A stretch of DNA of 64,000 nucleotides from Sulfurovum sp. 16-42-52 (GTDB lineage Bacteria > Campylobacterota > Campylobacteria > Campylobacterales > Sulfurovaceae): NCBI GenBank assembly GCA_002281755.1, contig NCHB01000006.1, positions 1 through 64,000 on the forward strand. Direction: 5' to 3'. Of the stretch, positions 35,438 to 45,532 are shown in pieces; the stretch's first letter is position 1; every line of letters begins with the position of its first letter. The notes beneath the pieces were generated by a model. That model was not told the DNA's origin. It ran no database searches and saw nothing but the letters and a program-made list of their open reading frames with translations. The translations under genes were made by a program, and so were the position numbers.

Positions 35438-36193
35438 ATGTCTGAGCCTCGATTTTTTGCCCTTATCATAGGCACAGAGATACTCAACCGTCGAAGAGTC
35501 GATAAACACTTTGACTTTGTCACTCAAGCACTTGAAGCCAAAGGTCATACGCTGAGAGGCTCTTTTATCATCGAAGATGACCCTGAGCTTATCGTTCGTA
35601 CGATAGCCTTTATCGCTTTAGACCCCCATGCTGTACTCTTTTGTTTTGGAGGCATCGGCTCGACACCCGATGACCATACACGCAAATGTGCTTCCTTAGC
35701 GCTCAGAGACGGTACACTCCCCGTACATGAAGAGGCAAAACAAATCATCGTGGACAAATTAGGTGACAATGCCTACCCCTACTCTGTGCGTATGGCAGAA
35801 CTGCCCCAAGGTGCAAAACTCCTTCATAACCCTATCAACAACATGCCTGCGTTCTCTTTGGATGAGCGCTTTTATTTTATGCCGGGATTTCCGCAAATGA
35901 GCCATCCGATGGTAGACGCTATACTGGACAAACTGATACCCACCAAAACACACTACTATCGCCATACCCTTACCGCTGCATGCAAAGAAAATCTGTTTAT
36001 TGAAATCATGGAACAGACGCCTGAGGGTGTAGATGCTTCTTCCTTGCCAAAACTCTACCCTGATGGCTGGCGTGTATCGATCTCGGTGGGCTCAAGAGAC
36101 GAACATGCTGCAGAAAAATCATTTCAGCACTACCTAGACTTCCTTGAAGCCAGACAGATCCCCTACGTTCTTGAAGATGAAAGCAACCAGTAG
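35438..36193 (+). CDS. CinA/MoaB-like molybdopterin-binding-fold protein
   Basis: 252 residues with the MoCF-type fold: IIGTEILNRRRVDKH, LFCFGGIGSTPDDHTRK and FYFMPGFPQMSHPM. This is the N-terminal domain of CinA-type proteins; the C-terminal nicotinamide-nucleotide amidase domain is absent. The ATG at 35438 is chosen over GTG at 35435 by spacing to AAAGGAAAG. The role is probably not molybdopterin synthesis; uncertain. Confidence 0.8.
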   Translation: MSEPRFFALIIGTEILNRRRVDKHFDFVTQALEAKGHTLRGSFIIEDDPELIVRTIAFIALDPHAVLFCFGGIGSTPDDHTRKCASLALRDGTLPVHEEAKQIIVDKLGDNAYPYSVRMAELPQGAKLLHNPINNMPAFSLDERFYFMPGFPQMSHPMVDAILDKLIPTKTHYYRHTLTAACKENLFIEIMEQTPEGVDASSLPKLYPDGWRVSISVGSRDEHAAEKSFQHYLDFLEARQIPYVLEDESNQ

Positions 36194-36198
36194 ACAGT

Positions 36199-37398
36199 AT
36201 GACGTATCTAGAAACACTCAAACACCCCATCATCAGAAGACTCTCGCTGATACAGTTCATCTCCTACTTTGGAACATGGTTTTCACAAGTGGCTATCTTC
36301 TCCATGATTGTAGCCTATGGTGCAGATGAGATCACTATTGCCTTAACTGCTGCCATGGCGATGTTTCCAGCTGTGGTTCTTGCTCCCCTGATTGGCATTA
36401 TTATTGACCGCATAGAATTTAAAAAACTGATGCTTACCTTGCTACTCACGGAAATTACGATGACGATAGGATTTATCTTTATTGACTCTTTGGAGTCTGT
36501 CTGGGTATTGATGCTACTGATATTTTTGCGCTCTTCGGCTGCTTCTATGCTCTTCTCGGCTGAGATGACCCTCTTTCCAAAGCTCGTACAAGGTGAGATG
36601 CTTAAAAATACCAACGAGATTCACTCCATCATCTGGTCTGTATGTTACGCTTTGGGCATGGCTGTAGGAGGGCTTGCAACACATAGCATGGGGTTTGATA
36701 CAGCTTTTATGGTGGATGCCCTGCTATATAGCATTGCTGTACTGCTGTTGCTTGGACTACAGCTTAGACTTGAGAGAATAGTTCATGTCGATTCTGGTTG
36801 GCAGATGTTTAAAGACGGTTTTGCCTATCTTGTCTCCCAAAAAAAGATTCTTCATCTTCTTTTGCTTCATGCGAGTATCGGGCTTACCTCTTTTGATGCA
36901 CTCATTACCCTGCTTGCTGATGTACACTACAAAGAACTCTTGGCTGTACCACTTTCAATTGGCTGGATGAATGCTACTAGAGCCCTCGGTCTCATGATAG
37001 GCCCGTTTATCATCAGTAAAATCATCTCAAAACACAATCTGCATTATTTTTTCATCATCCAGGGGCTTGCCATCATGTTGTGGGCAGGGCTTGAATACAA
37101 TTTTTATCTCGCACTCGTGGGTTTATTTGTGACAGGGTTTTTCATCACGACGCTTTGGTCTTATACCTACTTGCTGATACAAGAAGAGACTGACCCTGCA
37201 TTTATGGGACGGGTGATTTCTTACAATGATATGTTTTTCATGCTTTCCAATGTGGCGACTGCCTTGTTCATCGGCTATGCTGCAGAGTGGGGATTTTCAT
37301 TGGAAGGTATCACGTTTACTCTAGGGCTTGGATTTATCATGACGGCGATGTATTATCTGTGGTTTAAAAAGCAGTACCTTGATGAAGAAATACAGTAG
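36199..37398 (+). CDS. Major facilitator superfamily transporter
   Basis: A 399-residue protein with about 12 membrane helices. The N-terminal half shows FGTWFSQVAIFSMIVAYGA and the loop IIDRIEFKKLML, resembling the enterobactin exporter (EntS)-like or drug-efflux type MFS. The substrate cannot be read. It lies 5 nt after the CinA-like gene and overlaps the DTW gene by 17 nt, so the three are cotranscribed, possibly from the rpoD promoter. Confidence 0.85.
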   Translation: MTYLETLKHPIIRRLSLIQFISYFGTWFSQVAIFSMIVAYGADEITIALTAAMAMFPAVVLAPLIGIIIDRIEFKKLMLTLLLTEITMTIGFIFIDSLESVWVLMLLIFLRSSAASMLFSAEMTLFPKLVQGEMLKNTNEIHSIIWSVCYALGMAVGGLATHSMGFDTAFMVDALLYSIAVLLLLGLQLRLERIVHVDSGWQMFKDGFAYLVSQKKILHLLLLHASIGLTSFDALITLLADVHYKELLAVPLSIGWMNATRALGLMIGPFIISKIISKHNLHYFFIIQGLAIMLWAGLEYNFYLALVGLFVTGFFITTLWSYTYLLIQEETDPAFMGRVISYNDMFFMLSNVATALFIGYAAEWGFSLEGITFTLGLGFIMTAMYYLWFKKQYLDEEIQ

Positions 37399-37990
37399 AA
37401 GTATCTGCTATCACTGTTACCGTCCACAAACGTCATGCATGTGCAGATATATTACGCCCATAGCAACCCATACACGCTTTGTCATTCTGATGCATCCCAA
37501 AGAGTTCAGAAAAACCAAGAACGGTACAGGCCACTTTACAAATCTCTCTTTGGAAAACTGTGAGATTCATGTAGGTATTGATTTCACGAAAAACAAAGAC
37601 ATCAACGATATCATAAACGACCCATCCAATATCTGTTACACGCTTTATCCGCATCAAAGCAGTATCAATCTCAATGAAACATCTATAGGTGAAGAACAAA
37701 GAAATACGGTCATTTTTCTTATAGATTCTACCTGGCCCTGTTCAAGGGCCATACTTGCAGCGAGCCCCCATATCGATGCTTTGCAAAAAGTCAGTTTTAC
37801 CCATACGGAAGTCTCAAAATTCATTTTTAAAGAACAACCGAAAGAGTACTGCTTGAGTACCATGGAATCTACGTTATGTGTCTTGAAACTTTTGGACCAC
37901 CACCAGATCGAAACGATAGAAGAGACAAAACTGGAACGCTTTTTGCTGCCCTTTGAGAAAATGGTAGAGTACCAACTTTCCTGGGGCTGA
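37382..37990 (+). CDS. DTW-domain tRNA-uridine aminocarboxypropyltransferase-like protein
   Basis: DTW proteins (TapT type) put an acp group on tRNA uridine using SAM. The 202 residues carry the N-terminal CYHCYRPQTSCMC zinc-like cluster, ILMHPKEFRKTKNGTG, and the signature IFLIDSTWPCSR (DSTW). The ATG at 37382 is used; the preceding TTG at 37379 is in frame. It ends the rpoD-strand gene train. Confidence 0.88.
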   Translation: MKKYSRSICYHCYRPQTSCMCRYITPIATHTRFVILMHPKEFRKTKNGTGHFTNLSLENCEIHVGIDFTKNKDINDIINDPSNICYTLYPHQSSINLNETSIGEEQRNTVIFLIDSTWPCSRAILAASPHIDALQKVSFTHTEVSKFIFKEQPKEYCLSTMESTLCVLKLLDHHQIETIEETKLERFLLPFEKMVEYQLSWG

Positions 37991-38005
37991 AACGACCCGT
38001 ACCCA

Positions 38006-38905
38006 CTATATCAATTTAAACAACACTGCGGTGGTAAGAAAAGAGAGGAGTATGCCATAGCCGACGATGGCAGAAGTAAGCCTTGGGGCAAGTCCGTACA
38101 AAGAAGCCATCGCTCCTGCAGTGACCATCGGTGCCATTCCCGCCTCCATGACCGACACACTGGCTGCCAGACTGGTCCACCCTGCCATGGAAACTACCGC
38201 CAGCGCCACCAGGGGTGAAATGATCAATTTGATAAAGAGCGCCATACCAAAAGGCTGTATTTCATGACGAGGCAGCCTGAACTGTAACTGCAATCCCACT
38301 GCAACCAGAGCGACAGGTACAATGGTATCGGCTAAAGCAGACAATACATTGGAGATGGTATCAGGGAATGGGGTATTGATAAAAAACAGCGCGATGAGCA
38401 ATGAGATGAACGGCGGAAAGGTGAGCGCTTTTACTGCCATGACCTGAAAGCTGATCTCACTTTTATTTGCATAATAAGATGCAACAAAAATGCCATACGT
38501 TGAGAGTGCCAAAAACGTGCCCATTTGATCATACACCAAAATAAAAGGGAGAGCCTCTGCTCCCAAATAAGCATTGATGAGAGGGATACCCAAAAAAGAA
38601 GAATTGGTCAATACTGCAACAAGCATCAGTGCGCCCGTTATCTCTTTTGTAAAATGAAGCAGGTTGGACACCGCCAGTGTGATCATAGCCGTAAGGATCA
38701 TTACACTCCATGCGATGATGATGGGGATGACAAACTCCATCGAGAATGAAAGTTTGGGTATCTGCAGCAGTATCATCGCAGGAAGAGAAATGAATATAAC
38801 GAATTTATTTAAGATAGCTGCTGACTCTTCCGGAAAAATGCGTAATCTGTTGAATAGATATCCAATGGAAATAGCCAATACTATTAAAATAAAATTTTCC
38901 ATCAC
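38006..38905 (-). CDS. AEC-family (auxin efflux carrier-like) transporter
   Basis: 299 residues, about 10 membrane helices. IGYLFNRLRIFPEES, then NSSFLGIPLINAYLG, matches the AEC/malonate-transporter family, which exports or exchanges organic acids. It follows acs on the same strand with a 73-nt gap, so it may be the last gene of the acetate cluster. A carboxylate substrate would fit that context but is inference. Confidence 0.82.
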   Translation of the reverse strand: MMENFILIVLAISIGYLFNRLRIFPEESAAILNKFVIFISLPAMILLQIPKLSFSMEFVIPIIIAWSVMILTAMITLAVSNLLHFTKEITGALMLVAVLTNSSFLGIPLINAYLGAEALPFILVYDQMGTFLALSTYGIFVASYYANKSEISFQVMAVKALTFPPFISLLIALFFINTPFPDTISNVLSALADTIVPVALVAVGLQLQFRLPRHEIQPFGMALFIKLIISPLVALAVVSMAGWTSLAASVSVMEAGMAPMVTAGAMASLYGLAPRLTSAIVGYGILLSFLTTAVLFKLI

Positions 38906-38978
38906 TACTTATACCTCATCTATCTACTGCACTTGCATTATGATGCCCTCTTTGCAAAGAAAGAAGGCAGACTATTTT

Positions 38979-40949
38979 TTACTTTGTTGCATGGACAAGA
39001 CGCTCGATCTGTCCAACAATGCTAGGATCTTCAAGTGTAGAAGTATCTTGAGTGATCTTTTCACCTTTTGCAATCGCTCTAAGAAGACGACGCATAATCT
39101 TGCCTGAACGGGTCTTTGGAAGATCCGGGACAAATACCATGTCATCACACAAGGCAATATTACCGATCTCTGTTTGAATGATTTTATTAATTTCTTTGAT
39201 GGTCTCAAGCTCATTGGCTACGTCATCTTTATGTTCTACAGGAACAGACTTGAGTACGATGTAGGCAAAGATGCCTTCTCCTTTGAGTTCATGCGGTTTG
39301 CCTACCACTGCCACCGCAGCGACATTGCTGTGCTTTTTGATCGCTGCTTCTACCTCAGCTGTACCCATTCGATGTCCCGACACATTGATGACATCATCGG
39401 TTCTTCCCGTGATGGTAATGTAACCATTTTCACCGTAGATTGCACCATCTCCTGTAAAATAAACAGGTTTTCCCTTATGGATTACATCACCGAAGTAAGA
39501 TTTTCTGAAACGTTCGTCATCGCCCCATACCCCACGTATCTGTGAGGGCCATGGGCGCGTAACACACATATAGCCGCTTTCGCCCACACCTACCTTTTCT
39601 CCTGTAGCAGGATCGAGAATCTCAGCCATAATACCCGGCAAAGGAAGGGTCGCACAGGCTGGTTTGATGGGTGTAGCACCCGGAAGCGGAGAGACGATGT
39701 GCCCGCCTGTCTCTGTCTGCCAATAGGTATCTACGATAGCACACTTGCTTTGCCCTACTTGCTCATAGTACCATTTCCATGCAGGTGGATCGATAGGCTC
39801 GCCTACGGTTCCAAGTACTTTTAGGCTGCTAAGATCATATTTTGCCGGTTCATCCTCTCCCATTTTGTGCAGTACACGGATGGCTGTTGGTGCTGTGTAA
39901 AATTGGTTTATCTGATGTTCTTCTACCATTTTCCACGGTCGTCCTGCATCAGGGAAGGTAATCACACCCTCAAACATCACCGTCGTAGCCCCCATCGCAA
40001 GCGGCCCATACACGATATACGTATGCCCTGTTATCCAGCCCACATCCGCTGTGCACCAGTAGGTATCATTTTCTTTCACATCAAATACCCACTCCATGGT
40101 CATCTGTGCCCAGAGAATGTACCCTGCGGTGTTATGCTGTACGCCTTTTGGTTTACCTGTACTACCCGAGGTATAGAGCAGAAAGAGAGGATCTTCACTC
40201 TCCATAGGTTCAGCTTCGCAGACGCTTGATTTATCTTTAATGAGTTCATTGTAGGAGTAGTCGCGTCCTGCTACCCATGTGACCTCTTCATTGTTTCTCT
40301 CTACAACCAAGACTTTTTGAACCGGTGTCTCACCTGTCAATGCTGCATCAACCACAGGTTTGAGCATGTATGGTTTTGTTTTTCTGTACGCACCATCAGC
40401 GGTGATGACCACTTTTGCCTGCGCATCTTCTATCCTGTCACGGAGTGCTTCAGATGAAAATCCGCCAAAGACGATGGAATGTATCGCACCGATACGTGCA
40501 CAGGCAAGCATCGCATACGCCGCCTCATGGATCATCGGCATATAGATAACAACTCTGTCCCCTTTTTTGACCTCAAAATCTTCTTTAAGAAGGTTGGCAA
40601 ACTTGTTGACCTGCTCAAAAAGCTCAAGATAGGTAATCACTTGTTTATCGCCACGGTCACCTTCAAAAATGATCGCTGCTTTATTTTTTCGAGTTCCTAG
40701 ATGACGGTCGATACATTGGTGCGCAACATTGAGTTTACCGCCATCGAACCATTTCACAAAAGGTGCATTAGACTCATCCAGTACTGTATCATACGGTTCA
40801 AACCAATCGATCTTCTCATCTGCATACGCTTTCCAGAAACCTTCATAATCTTCAGTAGCCTTTTTGACCAAAGCATTGTATTCATCCATACTTTTGATTC
40901 TTGCATCTTTTGCAAATTCAGGGTTTGGCTGATAGATTTCTTGTAACAT
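38979..40949 (-). CDS. acs: Acetyl-CoA synthetase
   Basis: Converts acetate, ATP and CoA to acetyl-CoA, AMP and pyrophosphate. At 656 residues it is full length, with [11 protein letters not shown] (P-loop), [11 protein letters not shown], and the C-terminal [11 protein letters not shown] containing the Lys that acetylation controls. ATGAGGATG-type sequence precedes the start. It lies downstream of actP, and the window also has ppa, which would remove the pyrophosphate. Confidence 0.97.
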   Translation of the reverse strand: MLQEIYQPNPEFAKDARIKSMDEYNALVKKATEDYEGFWKAYADEKIDWFEPYDTVLDESNAPFVKWFDGGKLNVAHQCIDRHLGTRKNKAAIIFEGDRGDKQVITYLELFEQVNKFANLLKEDFEVKKGDRVVIYMPMIHEAAYAMLACARIGAIHSIVFGGFSSEALRDRIEDAQAKVVITADGAYRKTKPYMLKPVVDAALTGETPVQKVLVVERNNEEVTWVAGRDYSYNELIKDKSSVCEAEPMESEDPLFLLYTSGSTGKPKGVQHNTAGYILWAQMTMEWVFDVKENDTYWCTADVGWITGHTYIVYGPLAMGATTVMFEGVITFPDAGRPWKMVEEHQINQFYTAPTAIRVLHKMGEDEPAKYDLSSLKVLGTVGEPIDPPAWKWYYEQVGQSKCAIVDTYWQTETGGHIVSPLPGATPIKPACATLPLPGIMAEILDPATGEKVGVGESGYMCVTRPWPSQIRGVWGDDERFRKSYFGDVIHKGKPVYFTGDGAIYGENGYITITGRTDDVINVSGHRMGTAEVEAAIKKHSNVAAVAVVGKPHELKGEGIFAYIVLKSVPVEHKDDVANELETIKEINKIIQTEIGNIALCDDMVFVPDLPKTRSGKIMRRLLRAIAKGEKITQDTSTLEDPSIVGQIERLVHATK

Positions 40950-40975
40950 AGTTCATCCTCATGTAAATTTATGTA

Positions 40976-40995
40976 AAAATTACCGCTGTAATTTT
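40976..40995 (-). terminator. Stem-loop between exonuclease gene and acs
   Basis: AAAATTAC (40976-40983) pairs perfectly with GTAATTTT (40988-40995) around a 4-nt loop. On the minus strand a T-run overlaps the 3' side of the stem. It sits in the 55-nt gap ahead of acs and may attenuate read-through or protect the mRNA. Confidence 0.4.
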
Positions 40996-41004
40996 AAAAT
41001 AAAT

Positions 41005-41637
41005 TTAAACTCTACGCAATGCGCCTTTATTTCTGGACATATTTTTTAACTTGATATACATCATGGCTGTCATCACCGCATCATTGAGGGCATCATGCCC
41101 CGGCAGGTTCGGCAAAGCCAGATCTTTAACCATGGAATCAAATCTCAAATCGATATGCCCCTGAGGTATTCTTGCAATTTTCTGATCATAATAAAGTGCA
41201 GAGACCTCTTCTTTTCTGTTTGGTAGTGTTATACCAAACATGGGCTTAAGAGTTTTGTTTATCATCGCCACATCAAACTCAAGATAGTAGCCCACCAGTG
41301 TTCGGCTGCCTATATAATACAGAAATTTCTCTATCGCTTCATCCAAAGGAATCGCTCCGTCCAAATCACAGTTTCTTATTTGATGAATGGTGATACTGTG
41401 ATGGGTTATTTCTTCTTTTTGCTGAACCAAGAGATGTAACGCTTCATTGGTTAAAATTTTGTTTCCTTTTATTTTCACTGCCCCTATAGAGATGATCTCA
41501 TCAACTTTTGGGTTAAGTCCTGTTGTCTCACAATCAAACACGACATATTCATCTGCCTTAGCCTCTTCAAACAAAAAAGAAAAACGCTCCTCTTTTAAAC
41601 GATTAAGATTGCGTTTTTGTTTCCATCTTTCAAACAT
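41005..41637 (-). CDS. DnaQ-like DEDDh 3'-5' exonuclease
   Basis: 210 residues. VVFDCETTG gives the first D and E, GYYLEFDVAM the second Asp, and PGHDALNDAVMTA the His and last Asp. It is similar to the exonucleases that sit next to CBS/DUF294 genes in acetate loci of other proteobacteria, and is distinct from the replicative epsilon subunit. It starts 3 nt after the DUF294 gene stop. Substrate unknown. Confidence 0.88.
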   Translation of the reverse strand: MFERWKQKRNLNRLKEERFSFLFEEAKADEYVVFDCETTGLNPKVDEIISIGAVKIKGNKILTNEALHLLVQQKEEITHHSITIHQIRNCDLDGAIPLDEAIEKFLYYIGSRTLVGYYLEFDVAMINKTLKPMFGITLPNRKEEVSALYYDQKIARIPQGHIDLRFDSMVKDLALPNLPGHDALNDAVMTAMMYIKLKNMSRNKGALRRV

Positions 41638-41640
41638 ATC

Positions 41641-43467
41641 TTAGCCTACGACTGACAGATGAAAATGATGACCCAAACGTTTTTTAAACGCATTGACTGT
41701 CTTTAACACCTCTTTGAGTGCATCTCTTTCGATTTTACTCAGAGTATTTAACGAAATGTAGTTATCCATAGGCTCGCCTTTTGACTGTTTGATAAGCTGT
41801 GCATCCAATCTAAGAGTATTGATCACTTCCAAAGCTTCTATGAGATTCTTCGCATCTTCTTTACTCAAGTAGCCGATCGTGTTCAGTTCTTTAATGCGCA
41901 AAGTGGTATTTGTCAGCGTTATCCGGTGTTCTAAAGCCAGCCCTCTCACCCCGTGAACCAAGGCGAAGAGTGCACCTTTTTTGATATCAATCTGATTTTT
42001 ATGTTCTTTATCGGTGCTGATGAACTGCGAAAATAGTCCCAAAGGAGAGTCAAAATGCTCAATAGCACGCATAAAATGCGGTAATATGGTCTTTGTCTCC
42101 TGCACTTTTTGTATCATATAGGCTATGAGCCTTTGATGCAGGCTGACCTCTCCTGCCACACTCATGGAATCAAAAAGTATTGCCATATCCATAAACCCCT
42201 CATAGGTTGGAGCATCCACCCATGTGTCGATATCATTTTTATATGCCCTAAGTGACTTTGCCCATTTGGGGTTGATGATCATCACATTGCCTGCGCAGCG
42301 AGGAAACCCGATCTCATCCAGTACGGCTATAAAGCGGTGTGTGATTTCTTCCAACATCTTGGGCTCAAAACTATCTTCAAATATCAATGCATTGTCCTGA
42401 TCCGTACGCAAGAGCTGCTCCCCTCTACCTTCGCTTCCCAGTACAATAAAGTTTGACTTTTCGTGCCACTCCTTTGGCATGATGAAAGTAAAAATTTTCC
42501 TATACATCTTACGGTTGATCTCTGAGACAAGTTTAGCGATATACCGTGTTTTAATGCCTTTGGTATGTAAGGCTTCTATGATAACATTGACCCTTTTAAC
42601 AGCAGCGATCACCGCATCAAGCGTCTGTGCTTTTTCCACTTGAACACTTACTAGATGTGTTTGATTGGAAAAATAGCTCAACAGGTCAATTAACTCTAAA
42701 ATACCTATGGCTTTACCCTGTTCATCCAAGACAGGAAGATGTTTGATCGACTGCCCTGTCATCAGTAGAAGAATGTTAAAAAGCAGCTCTCCCTCGTGTA
42801 TGGTAGAGAGGGGATAGGTTTGTATATCTGCTGCCACCCTGAGGTTTTTTGTCTCTTTGTTGAGTATATAGTGACGCAGATCTTTATCGGTGATGATCCC
42901 ATACCCTTGAGCATTTTCAACTAAGATACAAGTCGCATTTGCTCTGTCCATCTGATCCAGTGCTTCTAAAATCGGTGTCTTGGCTTGCACCATAAACACT
43001 TCATGAAGGATTGACGTATCGACTCTTGATACCATTAAATCACCAATAGCTGAAAACTCTTTTTTGTCTTTTAGCAATGCCATCCTCTCTACCATCGTAG
43101 AAAAAAAGTATGCCCTAAATGCCTGATTTTCTTGTGTCAATGTTAAAAATACCTTTGCCGGTATCTCATAACAGATCAGCTCCTCTTCAACACGATAGTC
43201 ATAATCCGAAGTTTTATTCTCAATCAGTTCGATACCACCAAAGGTATCATGATTTTGGTACACGTCAATCATCTCTTCATCTTTTTGACACACTACCCTG
43301 CCTTTGATAATGTAATAGAGTGATTCCAATGCTGTATGTCGCTGTATAAGAACCGTTGATTTGGGGTAATAGGCAATGTGGGCAGAAGTTTCTATTTCCC
43401 CAAAAGACCCCTTGTCGAGGTATGAAAAGGGGATGTCTATTTTCAAATTTTCCAATAATGCAATCAT
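41641..43467 (-). CDS. cNMP-binding/CBS/DUF294 nucleotidyltransferase-like regulator
   Basis: About 608 residues. Order: an N-terminal cyclic-nucleotide-binding-like domain (20-130), a CBS pair (about 150-270), then the DUF294 nucleotidyltransferase domain with LGSEGRGEQLLRTDQDN and a C-terminal DUF294_C helical domain. GS-x-x-R plus DQD suggests an active fold. Such proteins accompany actP and acs in other genomes. The ATG at 43467 is preferred; the TTG at 43500 overlaps a stem-loop. Confidence 0.85.
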   Translation of the reverse strand: MIALLENLKIDIPFSYLDKGSFGEIETSAHIAYYPKSTVLIQRHTALESLYYIIKGRVVCQKDEEMIDVYQNHDTFGGIELIENKTSDYDYRVEEELICYEIPAKVFLTLTQENQAFRAYFFSTMVERMALLKDKKEFSAIGDLMVSRVDTSILHEVFMVQAKTPILEALDQMDRANATCILVENAQGYGIITDKDLRHYILNKETKNLRVAADIQTYPLSTIHEGELLFNILLLMTGQSIKHLPVLDEQGKAIGILELIDLLSYFSNQTHLVSVQVEKAQTLDAVIAAVKRVNVIIEALHTKGIKTRYIAKLVSEINRKMYRKIFTFIMPKEWHEKSNFIVLGSEGRGEQLLRTDQDNALIFEDSFEPKMLEEITHRFIAVLDEIGFPRCAGNVMIINPKWAKSLRAYKNDIDTWVDAPTYEGFMDMAILFDSMSVAGEVSLHQRLIAYMIQKVQETKTILPHFMRAIEHFDSPLGLFSQFISTDKEHKNQIDIKKGALFALVHGVRGLALEHRITLTNTTLRIKELNTIGYLSKEDAKNLIEALEVINTLRLDAQLIKQSKGEPMDNYISLNTLSKIERDALKEVLKTVNAFKKRLGHHFHLSVVG

Positions 43468-43498
43468 GACGTAGTTTTCTGCTCTCTGGTATGGTTCC

Positions 43499-43516
43499 AA
43501 AGCCCTAAAGGACTTT
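43499..43516 (-). other. Intercistronic stem-loop after actP
   Basis: AAAGTCC/GGGCTTT (one G-T pair) closes a TTTA loop in the minus-strand RNA, 11 nt after the actP stop. It could set actP mRNA levels apart from the downstream genes. Confidence 0.4.
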
Positions 43517-43526
43517 AGAACTGTTT

Positions 43527-45197
43527 TTAGTGACTCGTGTTGGCATCATCTGCCCCGATACCTGTTTGACATCTGATATCCTGCGCATCAAACGCATCGA
43601 TACATCGTTGTGCATCATCTGATTTGTCTGTAACAGAAAAGAGCCAAATAGCAACAAATGCAAAAGGCATCGAGAACACAGCCGGGAAGCTATAAGGTAC
43701 AATAGGTGAAGCATTACCTAAGATATCTACCCACACACCAGGCCCGAGGATGACAAGAACGAGTGCAGTGATCAAACCGATATATCCGCCCACTACTGCC
43801 CCTCTTGTTGTCAGCTTTTTCCAGAAGATAGACATAAACAATACCGGGAAGTTGGCTGATGCAGCGATAGTAAATGCCAAAGCAACCACAAATGCGATAT
43901 TTTGTTTTTCAAACGCGATACCAAAGAAAATTCCCGCAATACCGATAGCGACAGTCGCCATTTTTGAAACATTCATCTCTTTTTTCTCATCTACTTTAGA
44001 TGTTGCAAAGGCATTGGCATACAGGTCATGTGATATGGCTGAAGCACCTGCCAATGTAAGACCCGAAACAACGGCAAGAATCGTAGCAAAGGCAACGGCG
44101 GATATAAATCCTAAGAAGTAGTCACCGCCTACTGCATGAGCAAGCCAGACTGCTGCCATGTTGTTCATCCCTTTGAGCGTAACGCCATCTGCTGCCAGAT
44201 AAGAACCTGCAGGATCACCCAGTACAAGCACGATAGCACCAAAACCCATAATAAATGTCAGTACATAGAAATAACCGATAAGCCCTGTTGCAACAAAGAC
44301 TGATTTTCTTGCCTCTTTTGCATCCGCAACCGTAAAGAATCGCATCAGAATATGAGGCAGACCTGCCGTACCGAACATCAGAGCGATACCTAAAGAAATC
44401 GCTGAAATAGGATCGCTTACCAGTCCGCCGGGGCTCATGATGGCTACACCCTGAGTGTGAATCTCTGTAGCTCTGGTAAAAAGTGCATCAAAGCTAAAGC
44501 CAAACTTCGCCATCACCATAATGGACATAAACGTTGTACCGGCAAGAAGCAACACCGCTTTAATGATCTGTACCCAAGTGGTTGCGAGCATGCCACCGAA
44601 CACCACGTATAAGATCATCAATATCCCCACCAGAACAACGGCAAACTCATAATCCAAACCAAATAAAATCTTGATCAATTGACCGGCACCGACCATTTGG
44701 GCAATCAAATAAAGAAGAACAACAGACAAAGAGCCCAGGGCGGCTAAAATTCTGACCTGTTTTTGTTTGAGTCTATAGGCAGTCACATCGGCGAAGGTAT
44801 ATTTACCAAGATTTCGAAGCTGCTCGGAGATCATAAAAAGTATGATAGGCCAGCCCACCAGAAAACCGATTGAAAAGATGAGACCATCGTACCCTTTAAG
44901 GTATACCATACCGGTAATGCCCAGAAAAGAGGCTGCCGACATATAGTCTCCTGCAATCGCCGTACCGTTTTGCGTACCTGTGATACCGCCGCCTGCAGTA
45001 TAAAAGTCTTTAGCCGATTTTGTTCTTTTTGAAGCCCAGTAGGTCACACCCAGTGTTGCAGCCACAAAAATAAAGAACATCACAATCGCAGGAATATTCA
45101 TAGATTCCGCTTTTGCCGTCTGACCGATATCTGTACCCACAGCCAAAGCAGCGGTAAGCCCCACTGTCATCAATAGAGATAAAATTCTACCCACCAT
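43527..45197 (-). CDS. actP: Acetate/cation symporter ActP
   Basis: Sodium:solute symporter (SSS) family, inner membrane. 556 residues with about 13-14 helices. The N-terminal leader (about 1-24) is followed by [30 protein letters not shown]-type sequence, diagnostic of ActP. Preceded by a DUF485 gene with a 1-nt overlap, exactly as yjcH-actP in E. coli. This strongly supports acetate (or glycolate/pyruvate-like) uptake. Confidence 0.94.
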   Translation of the reverse strand: MVGRILSLLMTVGLTAALAVGTDIGQTAKAESMNIPAIVMFFIFVAATLGVTYWASKRTKSAKDFYTAGGGITGTQNGTAIAGDYMSAASFLGITGMVYLKGYDGLIFSIGFLVGWPIILFMISEQLRNLGKYTFADVTAYRLKQKQVRILAALGSLSVVLLYLIAQMVGAGQLIKILFGLDYEFAVVLVGILMILYVVFGGMLATTWVQIIKAVLLLAGTTFMSIMVMAKFGFSFDALFTRATEIHTQGVAIMSPGGLVSDPISAISLGIALMFGTAGLPHILMRFFTVADAKEARKSVFVATGLIGYFYVLTFIMGFGAIVLVLGDPAGSYLAADGVTLKGMNNMAAVWLAHAVGGDYFLGFISAVAFATILAVVSGLTLAGASAISHDLYANAFATSKVDEKKEMNVSKMATVAIGIAGIFFGIAFEKQNIAFVVALAFTIAASANFPVLFMSIFWKKLTTRGAVVGGYIGLITALVLVILGPGVWVDILGNASPIVPYSFPAVFSMPFAFVAIWLFSVTDKSDDAQRCIDAFDAQDIRCQTGIGADDANTSH

Positions 45198-45517
45198 TAA
45201 TTCATCTCCTTTTTCAAATCATTTTTTAACGCATTTAAGATGCCGTCAAATTCACCATTGGCTCTTCTGACATACACACCTGTCATGACAAACGCAAAAA
45301 CGATAATGGCTAGACCGATAGGAATACCCCATGTTGCCATACCATCAGGGCTTATTTTGGTTCCCAATGTCTCTGGGCTGAATGCAATAAATAAAATAAA
45401 TGCATAATAGACCACCAGCATGATCACAGTCAGTGTCCATGCAAATTTACTTCTTGTACGAACCAGTTTTTGATACTTCGGATTGTTTTTGATCGTTTCT
45501 ACCTGTTCTTTGGTCAT
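45197..45517 (-). CDS. yjcH: DUF485 (YjcH-type) membrane protein
   Basis: 106 residues with two membrane helices (about 25-48 and 62-84). [19 protein letters not shown] is the family N-terminus. It is the standard partner of ActP; its role is not defined. Its stop overlaps the actP start by 1 nt. Confidence 0.92.
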   Translation of the reverse strand: MTKEQVETIKNNPKYQKLVRTRSKFAWTLTVIMLVVYYAFILFIAFSPETLGTKISPDGMATWGIPIGLAIIVFAFVMTGVYVRRANGEFDGILNALKNDLKKEMN

Positions 45518-45532
45518 TGTTTCTCCTTTTCA

